Assembly (NCBI GenBank): GCA_934561485.1
Contig: CAKTGS010000037.1
Span: forward strand, 1 to 19,218
Length of the DNA stretch: 19,218 nt
From: an uncultured Faecalibacterium sp.
Lineage (GTDB): Bacteria > Bacillota > Clostridia > Oscillospirales > Ruminococcaceae
Reading direction: 5' to 3'
The translations under genes and the position numbers were made by a program. Positions 1-8,818 of this stretch are shown piece by piece; position 1 is the stretch's first letter; the number at the start of each line of letters is the position of its first letter. The notes below the pieces were generated by a model, which had not been told where the DNA came from, did no database searches, and worked only from the letters and a program-made list of their open reading frames with translations.

Positions 1-1481
<1,481 letters not shown>

Positions 1482-1512
1482 TCAAACTCAAATGAGAAGG
1501 GAAAAATCCGGT

Positions 1513-1800
1513 TCAGTCCTCAACGACTGCCAGAATGTCGGCCTGACGCACAATGGTGCACTCCTCGCCGTCCACCTTGACTTCGGTGCCGGAATATTTG
1601 CTGGTGAGGACCTTATCGCCGACCTTCACGGTCATCTTGACTTCCTTGCCGTCCACAACGCCGCCGGGGCCAACGGCCACCACTTCAGCAACCTGGGGCT
1701 TCTCTTTTGCGCTGCCGGTCAGGATCAGGCCGCCCTTGGTGGTTTCCTCAACCTCAACAGTCTTGATAACAACGCGGTCTGCAAGAGGAATGATCTTCAT
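1513..1800 (-). CDS. groES: 10 kDa co-chaperonin GroES
   Basis: GroES is the heptameric lid of the GroEL chamber. The protein is 95 residues, the normal family length. It begins MKIIPLADRVVIK, has the mobile loop with GGLILT near residues 23-28 that contacts GroEL, the central VAVGPG near 41-46, and the C-terminal KVDGEE..IVRQADILAV. An in-frame ATG 13 codons further upstream would add an unrelated MFQNYFYY leader. I chose the ATG at 1798-1800 because AGGAGGG lies 9 nt before it and the family starts there. It is the first gene of the groES-groEL operon, directly behind the CIRCE element and promoter, so HrcA repression and heat induction are expected from established knowledge. Confidence 0.98.
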   Translation of the reverse strand: MKIIPLADRVVIKTVEVEETTKGGLILTGSAKEKPQVAEVVAVGPGGVVDGKEVKMTVKVGDKVLTSKYSGTEVKVDGEECTIVRQADILAVVED

Positions 1801-1882
1801 AGTTCTTGCCCTCCTATAGTAAAAATAATTTTGAAACAAAGTTGGCGCCCACCGGGGCTTCGTGTTCGCTCCGGTCGGGTGT

Positions 1883-1909
1883 TTAGCACTCTGTTTTCCT
1901 GAGTGCTAA
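1883..1909 (-). promoter_or_regulatory. CIRCE element (HrcA operator)
   Basis: The sequence is a perfect inverted repeat TTAGCACTC-N9-GAGTGCTAA, exactly the CIRCE consensus bound by the HrcA repressor. It starts 4 nt downstream of the -10 box of the groES promoter and lies in the 5' untranslated region about 80 bp before the groES start. Confidence 0.97.
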
Positions 1910-1913
1910 GAGT

Positions 1914-1942
1914 ATTGTACTCATCTTGACTCAAAAAATCAA
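1914..1942 (-). promoter_or_regulatory. sigma-A-type promoter of groES-groEL
   Basis: On the minus strand TTGATT (1937-1942) and TACAAT (1914-1919) are separated by exactly 17 bp. The predicted start of transcription falls at the edge of the CIRCE repeat, the usual arrangement for HrcA repression. Confidence 0.85.
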
Positions 1943-2004
1943 GCCTTTTGCGCAAATTTCTTTGTTAAGAATTTATGACCGCTCAAAATTTGATTTTACA
2001 GCGC

Positions 2005-2046
2005 AAAAAGCGGGTGTTTCCGTGCTGGAAAACACCCGCTTTTTTA
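2005..2046 (-). terminator. Rho-independent terminator after the lipid kinase gene
   Basis: AGCGGGTGTTT (2009-2019) pairs perfectly with AAACACCCGCT (2030-2040), and flanking A4/T4 extend the stem to 15 bp. The minus strand ends in a T run just after the stem, 16 nt past the kinase stop codon. The flanking A and T runs make it bidirectional in principle, but no plus-strand gene enters from the left. It shields the groES promoter from read-through. Confidence 0.85.
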
Positions 2047-2061
2047 TCGGTTTCTGCTTCT

Positions 2062-3045
2062 TCAATCCGCACTCCGGCCGGTACGCTGCGCGGCAAAACG
2101 CTCGTACACCGGCTTTGGCAGCAGCACCCGCCCGGCCAGCGGCTCCACCTGCACGCTCACCTGCTGGCAGGGCGCGCACTCACCGTCCGCTGTTGCCACA
2201 ATGGGGCCGCGTCCATCCGCCGCCTGCAGTTCCACATGCTTTGCGCGGCGATAAAGGAAATAAGGCTGTGCTTCCGGCACAAGCTGCCCATTTTGAAAGT
2301 GCCGCCCGTTCTTGTACATGCTGAGCAGCTTGGCAATGGTCAGCCGTCCCACCTTGCGCACAATGAATACATCCAGCCAGCCGTCATCCGGCTGCGCTTC
2401 CGGTGCGGCACAGAAGCCGCCGCCGTAGGCGTGCCCATTGCAGATGGCGCACATCAGGCAGTCCACAGTCAGCTTTTCACCGTCAATGGTATACTCCACC
2501 CGGCGGCCGATGTGCCCGCACAGCTGCTCCACAATGGAGAGTGCATAGGCCATTTCTCCGCCGCACAGCGGAATACGCCGGAACTTGGGGATGCCATACG
2601 CCACCTGTGCATCCAGCCCGGCGGCGCAGATGGTAGCCGAAAGGCCCAGGCTGGTCTGCATCAGGTCGATGGGCACAGCCGTACCGGCCAGCTGGGCATC
2701 CAGGTCCAGAAATTCTTCTCTGGTGCCAAAGGTGCGCAGAAAATCATTGCCGCTGCCAAAGGGCAGGCAGCCCACGGCTGCGTTGGGCAGGCCGTAAACG
2801 CCGGTGAGTGCTTCGTTGAAGGTGCCATCGCCGCCGGCAGTAAAAATACGCACCGGCTCCCCTGCTGCCTGCAGGGCAGCGGCACGGGCCAGCTCCCGGG
2901 CATGGCCTGCATGAGTGGTGATTTGAATGGTATACTCTGCCTGCGCAAGACCCGCCCGTGCCGCTGCCGCGTGAAGCTGCTGTGGCAGCTGTTTGGTGCA
3001 GTCGCTCTTGCCAGCTGTGGGGTTCAATAGAAACAACGTGTGCAT
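2062..3045 (-). CDS. Diacylglycerol kinase family lipid kinase (YegS/BmrU/DgkB type)
   Basis: The protein (327 aa) belongs to the soluble diacylglycerol/lipid kinase family that phosphorylates membrane-derived lipids with ATP. The N-terminal nucleotide-binding loop NPTAGK (residues 8-13), the family signature GGDGTFNEAL (71-80) and the substrate-side loop PFGSGNDF (95-102) are intact. The remainder is the beta-rich C-terminal domain, and the length is normal. The start ATG at 3043-3045 has AGGAGG 7 nt before it and the family's usual short N-terminus. A role in recycling diacylglycerol to phosphatidic acid is an inference; the sequence does not show the exact lipid substrate. It is a single-gene unit with its own promoter and terminator. 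Confidence 0.9.
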   Translation of the reverse strand: MHTLFLLNPTAGKSDCTKQLPQQLHAAAARAGLAQAEYTIQITTHAGHARELARAAALQAAGEPVRIFTAGGDGTFNEALTGVYGLPNAAVGCLPFGSGNDFLRTFGTREEFLDLDAQLAGTAVPIDLMQTSLGLSATICAAGLDAQVAYGIPKFRRIPLCGGEMAYALSIVEQLCGHIGRRVEYTIDGEKLTVDCLMCAICNGHAYGGGFCAAPEAQPDDGWLDVFIVRKVGRLTIAKLLSMYKNGRHFQNGQLVPEAQPYFLYRRAKHVELQAADGRGPIVATADGECAPCQQVSVQVEPLAGRVLLPKPVYERFAAQRTGRSAD

Positions 3046-3061
3046 GGGGTACCTCCTGCCA

Positions 3062-3102
3062 TTCTGTTGTTTCTATGATAACAGAAATTCTGTAGGTTTC
3101 AA
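3062..3102 (-). promoter_or_regulatory. Promoter of the lipid kinase gene with overlapping inverted repeats
   Basis: On the minus strand TTGAAA (3097-3102) and TATCAT (3075-3080) are 16 bp apart, and the -10 is preceded by TGT (extended -10). The spacer contains the palindrome ACAGAAATTCTGT (3081-3093). A second inverted repeat, TTCTGTT (3062-3068) with AACAGAA (3080-3086), spans the -10. Three TTCTGT half-sites over the promoter look like a repressor site; the binding protein is unknown. Confidence 0.6.
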
Positions 3103-3255
3103 GTGTTTTCCGGCAGGCCGTCAGGGAGCTTTCCACGCAAATGGATACGGGCTGCGGCACCCAGCATCCGCTTTGCTAACGCTTGCGTCTTGCTGGCCGC
3201 GGCCCCAACAATAGCTTCCTGTTTCTGCCACTGGCAGCGGTCGCTGTTGTTGCAA
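3103..3255. other. Gene-free spacer between the lipid kinase promoter and the repeat copy
   Basis: I see no credible gene here. Long open frames crossing this stretch on both strands are shadows continuing from the Clp gene. The sequence is of ordinary composition and I find no clear promoter or terminator. It passes directly into the repeated element at 3256. Confidence 0.5.
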
Positions 3256-3337
3256 GCCATTCCATTGCCCGCCCTACTGCCTGCGGCAGCAGGGGTCCAC
3301 CCGCCGGATCATTTGCTTTGGAAACTCCCTGCCAGCC
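3256..3337 (-). repeat. Dispersed intergenic repeat, copy A (hairpin element)
   Basis: About 82 bp matches 15476-15560. Both copies begin with GCCATTCCATTGCCCGCCCT on the plus strand, continue with near-identical sequence to CCCGCCGGA, diverge for about 20 bp, then share GAAACTCCC and CAGCC. Read on the minus strand, 3272-3294 forms a 10-bp stem CCCTGCTGCC / GGCAGTAGGG with loop GCA and one G-U pair. It starts 5 nt after the Clp stop codon, so it would be in that gene's 3' untranslated region. Confidence 0.75.
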
Positions 3338-3342
3338 TTGTA

Positions 3343-5643
3343 TTAAAGCACAGCAGTTTCGTCCTCCCGCAGGACGATGCTGCCGTCTGCAGAGCAATCC
3401 GCCGTCCAGTGCTGGCCGGTGCAGGCCGTTCCGGCAGCGATCTGATCTGCCAGTGCCTGCTCCACGGCACGGTCCACCTGGCGGCGCAGCTCGCGGGCAC
3501 CGTAGGCCGACTGTGCCCGGGCCGCCAGTGCAGCACCCACCCGGGGCGTATGGCTGAGCCGGTATCCGCTGCGGGCCGCGCGGGCTTCCAGCCTGCACAA
3601 AAAGTTTTCGGCAATGGTGCACAGGGTCTCTTCCGACAGAGGGCGGAACACGATCAGCTCATCCAGCCGCCCCACAAGCTCCGGACGGAACCACTTTTTG
3701 GCTTCTTCCACAGCCTGCGCCGCCTGCTTTTCAAGCAGGGCTTCTGCCCCGGCAGCAAAGCCCAGCGGGGCTGCCTGCCCGGCCAGAAAGCGCGCGCCCA
3801 GGTTGGAGGTGAGCAGCACAATGGTGTTGCGGAAATCTGCCTTGCGGCCCATGGCATCGGTCAGTTCGCCGTCCTCCAGAATCTGCAGCAGAATGTTCTG
3901 GATGTCCGGGTGAGCTTTTTCGATCTCGTCAAACAGTACCACGCTGTAGGGGCGGCGGCGCACAGCTTCGGTGAGCTGGCCGCCTTCATCGTGGCCCAGG
4001 TAGCCCGGCGGTGCCCCCAGCAGACGGGCCGCCGTGTGCTGCTCCTGATACTCCGACATATCAAACTTGAGCAGGGCTTTCTCGCTGCCGAACCAGCTCA
4101 CGGCCAGTGCCCGGGCCAGCGCGGTTTTGCCCACGCCGGTGGGGCCGAGAAACAGCATGGCACCAATGGGTCTGCCCGGCTCCCCCAGCCCGGTGCGGCT
4201 GCGCCGGATGGCTCCTGCCACTGCCGCCACGGCACGCTGCTGGCCCAGCACTTCCCGGTTGAGCCGCTGTTCCAGCTGTTCCAGCCGGTCGCGCTCCTGC
4301 TCGCTCACCCGCTCGGCGGGCACGCCGCTGGCCTGGGCCACCACCCGGGCAATATCGTCCGGGGTGAGCGCGGGCCTTGTCTGCTGGGTCTGTTCGGCCC
4401 GGATGCGGGCCGCCGCGCAGGCTTCGTCCACCAGGTCGATGGCCTTATCCGGCAGGCAGCGCCCGGGCAGATACCGCACCGACAGCTCCACCGCCGCCTG
4501 CAGGGTCTGGGGCGGCAGGATCACCTTGTGGTACTGCTCGTACCGGGTGGCCAGCCCGTTGAGGATATCCACCGCCTGGGCAGGGGTGGGTTCTTCCACC
4601 TGCACCCGGCCAAAGCGGCGCTCCAGGGCCGCATCCTTCTGGATGTGGGTGCGAAACTCCTGGTTGGTTGTGGCCCCGATGAGCTGCAGCTCCCCCCGGG
4701 CCAGCACCGGCTTCAGGATGCTGGCAGCGTCAATGGCACCTTCTGCCGCACCGGCCCCCACAATGGTGTGAAATTCGTCCACAAACAGGATGGCGGTGCC
4801 GTCCCGCACCAGCTCTTCCAGCAGTGTCTTGAACCGCTCTTCAAAGTCGCCCCGGTACTTGGTGCCCGCCACCAGGCTGGCCATATCCAGCGCCAGCAGA
4901 CGCCGCCCCTGCAGCGCCCGGGGCACCCGGTTCTGGGCAATGCGCTGGGCCAGCCCTTCGGCCAGGGCGGTTTTGCCCACCCCCGGCTCCCCCACCAGGC
5001 AGGGGTTGTTTTTCTGGCGGCGGCACAGAATTTCCACCATGCGGTCCAGCTCGGCGTCCCGGCAGAACACCGGGTCCAGTTCGCCATCCTGGGCGCGGCG
5101 GGTAAGGTCACGGCAGTATTTGTCGCTGGCGCGGCTGCCCCGGGGCATGGCGGCAGACACCCGGGGCTGGGCCGGCAGCACGAATTGTCCACTCAGCTGG
5201 CGGCATTCCCGCACGGCTTCGGTCAGGGGCAGGCCCATAGAAGCCAGCAGCACCCCGGCGGTGCAGCCGTCATCTTCCAGCATGGCGCAGAGCAGGTGTT
5301 CCGGCTCGGCACGGCTGAGGTGGGCATTCTGTGCCCCGATCAGGGCATAATCCATGGTGCGCTTGAGGTCCGGGGCCAGTGCGTGCCGGTCCAGATGCTG
5401 CGCCGGGGTGCGGCGGCCTTCGGCCAGCTGGCAGCGCACCGCCTGCTCCGTGATCTGCTTGCCCGCCAGAAAGCGTGCCGCAGCCCCCTCGTTCTGCTGC
5501 AGCATGGCCAGCAGCAGGTGCCCGGTATCTGCTTTTTCGTAGCCCAGGCCGCCTGCCAGCTCCACCGCCGCCTGCAGCAGCTGTGCCGCTTCCCGCGAAA
5601 AGCCCTTGTACCCGCCAAAACCCAGTTTTTCCCAAATGCTCAT
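3343..5643 (-). CDS. Clp-family AAA+ ATPase (ClpC/ClpA-like, no M-domain)
   Basis: This 766-residue protein is a Hsp100/Clp unfoldase with an N-terminal repeat domain (about 1-150) and two AAA+ modules. Module 1 has Walker A GEPGVGKT (218-225) and Walker B ILFVDE (285-290). Module 2 has Walker A GPTGVGKT (500-507) and Walker B VVLFDE (568-573), followed by the C-terminal D2-small domain. LGF at 627-629 sits where ClpA/ClpC carry the ClpP-docking tripeptide, so it probably feeds a ClpP chamber encoded elsewhere. Only about 15 residues link ARIRAEQ to the next helix, so the ClpB coiled coil and the ClpC UVR/M domain are absent. The start ATG has GGAG 9 nt upstream. A minus-strand TATACT at 5683-5688 is a candidate -10, but no good -35 was found. 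I see no CIRCE or CtsR box. Confidence 0.9.
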   Translation of the reverse strand: MSIWEKLGFGGYKGFSREAAQLLQAAVELAGGLGYEKADTGHLLLAMLQQNEGAAARFLAGKQITEQAVRCQLAEGRRTPAQHLDRHALAPDLKRTMDYALIGAQNAHLSRAEPEHLLCAMLEDDGCTAGVLLASMGLPLTEAVRECRQLSGQFVLPAQPRVSAAMPRGSRASDKYCRDLTRRAQDGELDPVFCRDAELDRMVEILCRRQKNNPCLVGEPGVGKTALAEGLAQRIAQNRVPRALQGRRLLALDMASLVAGTKYRGDFEERFKTLLEELVRDGTAILFVDEFHTIVGAGAAEGAIDAASILKPVLARGELQLIGATTNQEFRTHIQKDAALERRFGRVQVEEPTPAQAVDILNGLATRYEQYHKVILPPQTLQAAVELSVRYLPGRCLPDKAIDLVDEACAAARIRAEQTQQTRPALTPDDIARVVAQASGVPAERVSEQERDRLEQLEQRLNREVLGQQRAVAAVAGAIRRSRTGLGEPGRPIGAMLFLGPTGVGKTALARALAVSWFGSEKALLKFDMSEYQEQHTAARLLGAPPGYLGHDEGGQLTEAVRRRPYSVVLFDEIEKAHPDIQNILLQILEDGELTDAMGRKADFRNTIVLLTSNLGARFLAGQAAPLGFAAGAEALLEKQAAQAVEEAKKWFRPELVGRLDELIVFRPLSEETLCTIAENFLCRLEARAARSGYRLSHTPRVGAALAARAQSAYGARELRRQVDRAVEQALADQIAAGTACTGQHWTADCSADGSIVLREDETAVL

Positions 5644-5756
5644 TCCGTCTGCTCCTTGCTGTGTTCCTTGGTATGCACAAGAAGTATAGCCCCAAAGCGG
5701 TGGAAAAAATCAGTTGTTTGTGTCAGGATGGGAAAAATAAAGAGGAGAAGCTTGCA

Positions 5757-5818
5757 AATAAAAAACTGCAGCCCGGTGCACCGATTTGAAAAATCAGCAC
5801 ACGGACTGCAGATAGTTT
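5757..5818 (-). terminator. Rho-independent terminator after the TPR lipoprotein gene
   Basis: CTGCAG at 5806-5811 pairs with CTGCAG at 5766-5771, with flanking CCG/CGG and AAACT/AGTTT pairs and a smaller GTGC/GCAC hairpin inside. On the minus strand the stem is followed directly by TTTTTTATTT. It ends transcription about 10-60 nt past the lipoprotein stop and before the Clp promoter region. Confidence 0.75.
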
Positions 5819-5827
5819 TATTTTGTA

Positions 5828-7171
5828 TCAGACTCCACGGAAAACAACACCAGCATTCAGTATAAACGCACCGCCCTCATTTATATCATACGGCTCATAC
5901 ATTTTTCCTTTTTCTACGGTCAATGTCTCGCCATAATCTTCTGTGCATCCATAGTCTGCGCCATAACCCCATGCGTATACTTCATCATCGCTCAGAATAC
6001 GTGGCGTCACCAGCCAGCTAAGACCTGTATAATTCCATGTGCCGCCATCTTCACCATCCCAAGACGAACTTTGCGTGTAGGAATGTGTAATCTTTGTTCC
6101 TGCCGGAACATCCCATATTACCTGCCATTGTCCATGGCGTTCCATTCCCTGCAGCGGCTGCGAAAGCGTATAGGTTTCCGTGGTCTTGCTTTTCTGTGAA
6201 TGCTGAACGCCAGGCTCCGCATAGTCTGTCCATGTTTCTACACAATCGCGCTGCACTTTGATGCTTGTGCCGCCGATTTGGTATGTCACTTTATCTGTAG
6301 TGGTATAAGAACCACTCTGCGACTCGTTTTCCCATGGTTCTGTCGCAGTTGCCGTATAGGACTGTGTCTGCTGGGCGGGCTGCTCCTCTGCCTCGCTTTC
6401 GGCAGGCTGCTCTTCCGGTTTGCTCTCAGCCGGTTCTTCTTTGCTGGATGCAGGCTGCTCTTCGGCAGGGGCTTCCGGTTCCGTGCCGGCATCGGCGGGG
6501 GTGTCAGCGTCTGCAGGAGTGTCGGTGTCCGGTGCATCCGGGGTCAGGCCGTTTTCGGCATCCGGAGAGGTTCCGCTGTCCGGCAGCAGGCTCTCCAATT
6601 CTTTGCGCTTGGCGGCCACGTTCTCGCCCAGCTGTTCCAGTGCGTCATAGTCCTCCGCTGCCTTGTCCAACAGCGCCAACGTGATGCACACCGCCGCGTG
6701 TTTGGCCAGCACGTCCTTTTTCAGGGTCAGCACGGCGTCTGCGTTCTGTTCGTCCGTGTCCTTTTCCAGCCGGGTCAGAGCCGCCGTGTAGTCCCGCTCG
6801 GCGTCCTCCGGCTGGTCGGCCTGTTCGTCCACCCCGGCGCGTCCGGCATAGGCCTGAGCCTGGGTGTAGGGGTCGTCCCCGGCCTTTTCCAGCACGGTGT
6901 CGTAGTCTGCCTGAGCCTTCTCGTACTCGCCCATGGCCGCGTAAGCCTCGGCACGGGCCAGGTAGGCTTCAATGTCATCGGGGTTCAGCCGGATGGCCTC
7001 CGTAAAGGCCGCAATGGCCTCGGAATAGTTCATCTCGGTCAGGTACTTGCGGCCCAGCTCCAGCTGGCTCACCGTGCTTTTTGCGCCGCCTGCGCAGGCG
7101 GTAAATAGCAGGGCCGCCGCCAGTACCACGGCAAGCAGCCGCAGGGACGGGTGTTTGGTTTCCGCAATCAT
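5828..7171 (-). CDS. TPR-repeat lipoprotein with unknown beta-rich C-terminal domain
   Basis: A 447-residue predicted lipoprotein. A short basic N-terminus and hydrophobic stretch end in the lipobox LFTAC, with the lipidated cysteine at residue 26. Residues about 34-105 hold TPR helices (LGRKYLTEMNYSEAIAAFTEAI, then a second copy with GEYEKAQADY), and degenerate helical repeats continue to about 190. A Pro/Glu/Ala/Asp-rich linker fills about 195-270. The last ~170 residues are rich in Trp, Tyr, Thr and Gly, and I do not recognise them. Protein binding at the outer face of the membrane is likely from the TPRs; no enzyme activity is suggested. AGGAGG lies 8 nt before the ATG. The 3' third is much poorer in GC than the 5' part, suggesting the C-terminal module has a separate history. 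Confidence 0.85.
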   Translation of the reverse strand: MIAETKHPSLRLLAVVLAAALLFTACAGGAKSTVSQLELGRKYLTEMNYSEAIAAFTEAIRLNPDDIEAYLARAEAYAAMGEYEKAQADYDTVLEKAGDDPYTQAQAYAGRAGVDEQADQPEDAERDYTAALTRLEKDTDEQNADAVLTLKKDVLAKHAAVCITLALLDKAAEDYDALEQLGENVAAKRKELESLLPDSGTSPDAENGLTPDAPDTDTPADADTPADAGTEPEAPAEEQPASSKEEPAESKPEEQPAESEAEEQPAQQTQSYTATATEPWENESQSGSYTTTDKVTYQIGGTSIKVQRDCVETWTDYAEPGVQHSQKSKTTETYTLSQPLQGMERHGQWQVIWDVPAGTKITHSYTQSSSWDGEDGGTWNYTGLSWLVTPRILSDDEVYAWGYGADYGCTEDYGETLTVEKGKMYEPYDINEGGAFILNAGVVFRGV

Positions 7172-7203
7172 AGAATTCCTCCTGTTTTTTATTCTGTTAT
7201 AAT

Positions 7204-7249
7204 GAGAAAATTCTCGCTTTCATTATACTCTCCTTGCTTATTTTTGCAA
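7204..7249 (-). promoter_or_regulatory. Promoter of the TPR lipoprotein gene
   Basis: On the minus strand TTGCAA (7244-7249) and a perfect TATAAT (7222-7227) are 16 bp apart. A palindrome GAGAAAATTCTC lies at 7204-7215, where transcription should start. It could be an operator, but nothing identifies a binding protein. Confidence 0.65.
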
Positions 7250-7333
7250 GCAGTACCTGACCCTGAGCAGAAGAAAAGAAGCGTATGCACGCGCGAGAAC
7301 GCGCTGGATGCCCGTACCGGCTGCCGCCTGCAT

Positions 7334-7876
7334 TCACAGGTCCTTTGCCAGCAGGTAGCGGTCAAAGCCGCCGTACATTTCCCGCCGGGCGCAGACAACA
7401 AACCCGCTGGCCAGGGCATTGCGGAGGCTGTACTGGTTTTCCGGGCAGACGGTGGCTCCCAGGTGGGTGATCTGCGGCGGCAGCAGCGGCAGAGCCGCTT
7501 CCAGCATTCTGCGCTGCAGGCCGTTGCCACGCCAGTCCGGGTGCACCACAGCGCTGTCGGCGTTGGCCCAGCGGCACCATTCTTCCGGCGGCACTCCCAG
7601 AAAGGCGGCGTAATTGTCCGGCTGCTGCCCGCAGTAGTGCAGCGTGAGATAAGCTCCCAGACGGCTGCCCTGCCACACGCCGATGCACAGGCTGTTTGCA
7701 ATGTAATCCGTGATATGTTCCAGCGTATCGGTCACAAACCATTCCGGGTGCGGCATGGCTGCGTGCACTTCGTTCTGCAGCGCATACACCGCCGAGGCTT
7801 CGGCCGGGGTGCAGCGGCGCAGGGTAACCGGCAGCTGCACGGGCTGCCCGCAGGATTGATGCAGGATAAGTTCCAT
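7334..7876 (-). CDS. GNAT-family N-acetyltransferase
   Basis: This 180-residue protein fits the single-domain GNAT fold, which transfers an acetyl group from acetyl-CoA to an amine. The acetyl-CoA loop is seen as SAVVHPDWRGNGLQRRML (108-125), matching the V..(D/P)..(Q/R)GxG pattern with RGNG at 116-119. The following strand and helix, ATVCPENQYSLRNALASGF (141-159), carry the usual conserved Asn. The substrate cannot be deduced. An open frame extends about 86 codons further upstream, but those codons run through the promoter. I chose the ATG at 7874-7876 because GGAGGG precedes it and the fold begins there. It has a strong promoter that overlaps that of the divergent GntR gene. The only structure after the stop is a weak GCGCG/CGCGC hairpin near 7290-7303. 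Confidence 0.85.
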   Translation of the reverse strand: MELILHQSCGQPVQLPVTLRRCTPAEASAVYALQNEVHAAMPHPEWFVTDTLEHITDYIANSLCIGVWQGSRLGAYLTLHYCGQQPDNYAAFLGVPPEEWCRWANADSAVVHPDWRGNGLQRRMLEAALPLLPPQITHLGATVCPENQYSLRNALASGFVVCARREMYGGFDRYLLAKDL

Positions 7877-7921
7877 TCTACAACGCCCTCCAAAATAAAA
7901 TCGCACTTTTTGTAGGATTCC

Positions 7922-7950
7922 AGTATAAATGCCGTTTCTTCCCTTGTCAA
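7922..7950 (-). promoter_or_regulatory. Promoter of the GNAT gene
   Basis: A consensus TTGACA (7945-7950) and TATACT (7922-7927) are separated by exactly 17 bp on the minus strand. It is one of the strongest-looking promoters in the window. Confidence 0.85.
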
Positions 7951-7963
7951 TTTGTGTTATAAT
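7935..7963 (+). promoter_or_regulatory. Promoter of the GntR-pyrB-pyrI operon
   Basis: A perfect TATAAT at 7958-7963 preceded by TGT (extended -10) has only a weak -35 (TTTCTT, 7935-7940) at 17 bp. Its core overlaps the -35 box of the oppositely directed GNAT promoter, so the two polymerases would compete. Confidence 0.65.
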
Positions 7964-8042
7964 AAAAGAGGGACTTTTGCCGAAATTGCAGATTGCGCCC
8001 CGAAGTCCCGGCGGGATGACCGCCTGTGAACGGAGGAACAAC

Positions 8043-8798
8043 ATGAAGGAATCCACACTTGTCTCTTCCAGCCGACTGGGCGGCGCTGTGATCAGCGACC
8101 GCGTGGTTGCCAGCCTGCTGGACGAACTGCGCACCGGGCGCTATGCCCGTGCCAACCGTCTGCCCGCCGAGGTAGACCTTGCCGCCGAACTGGGCGTGAG
8201 CCGCACGGTGATCCGGGATGCGCTGAGCGAAATGGAACGTGCCGGATACGTGGAGCGGGTGCGCGGCATTGGCACGGTGGTCAACCGCTCGGTGCTGGAC
8301 CTGCGTAGCCGCCTGGATCAGAAGCTGGAATACTACCCGCTGATCCGCAGCTTTGGCAGCTACCCCCATGCGGACGGCATTCAGGTGTTCCCCATCCGGG
8401 CCGGAGAAGAGCTGGCCCACAACCTGCAGATCGAGCCAGGCGATGAAGTGATCTGCATCAAAAAGCGCATTCTGGCCGACACCACGCCGGTGATCTACTC
8501 CATCGACTACCTGCCCCGTGCCCTGTTCGGCAGCCGGGACTACACCCGCATCGACCTGACCGGCGGCGTATTCGACATTCTGGAGCGGGAGTGCCACCAG
8601 CAGATCTCTTCCAACGTGGCGCACCTGAAGGCAAGCTGCGGCGATGACGCCATCCGCTCTGCCATGCGGCTTGCCCCGGGCGAAGCCATGCTGTTGCTGG
8701 ACGAAGTTTGTTTCAATCGTTTGTGCAAGCCAGTGATGCGTTCGCTGAGCTATTACACAAACTTTTTTGATTTTTCCATTCTGCGCAAACTGCTTTGA
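8043..8798 (+). CDS. GntR-family transcriptional regulator with UTRA ligand domain
   Basis: The 251-residue protein has a GntR winged helix-turn-helix at about 15-82, with the diagnostic [22 protein letters not shown] (40-61), [12 protein letters not shown] (69-80) and a C-terminal UTRA (HutC-type) effector-binding domain at about 105-248. The frame is open further upstream, but GGAGG 8 nt before the ATG at 8043 and the family N-terminus fix the start. Its stop is 20 nt before pyrB on the same strand with no promoter or terminator between. It is therefore the first gene of the pyrBI operon and a candidate regulator of it and of the divergent GNAT gene. The effector is unknown. GntR regulators usually repress, so autoregulation is plausible but inferred. 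Confidence 0.9.
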   Translation: MKESTLVSSSRLGGAVISDRVVASLLDELRTGRYARANRLPAEVDLAAELGVSRTVIRDALSEMERAGYVERVRGIGTVVNRSVLDLRSRLDQKLEYYPLIRSFGSYPHADGIQVFPIRAGEELAHNLQIEPGDEVICIKKRILADTTPVIYSIDYLPRALFGSRDYTRIDLTGGVFDILERECHQQISSNVAHLKASCGDDAIRSAMRLAPGEAMLLLDEVCFNRLCKPVMRSLSYYTNFFDFSILRKLL

Positions 8799-8818
8799 TT
8801 TCACGGAGGTATGTACCC

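Noticed and set aside
3103..5865. A 920-codon plus-strand open frame opposite the Clp gene
   Set aside because: It is exactly antisense to a clear Clp ATPase with all motifs, has no ribosome site, and its translation is low-complexity. High GC in the sense gene keeps the opposite frame open.
7288..7310. GCGCG/CGCGC hairpin after the GNAT stop as a terminator
   Set aside because: The stem is only 5 bp and has no adjacent T run on the minus strand, so I mention it only within the GNAT entry.
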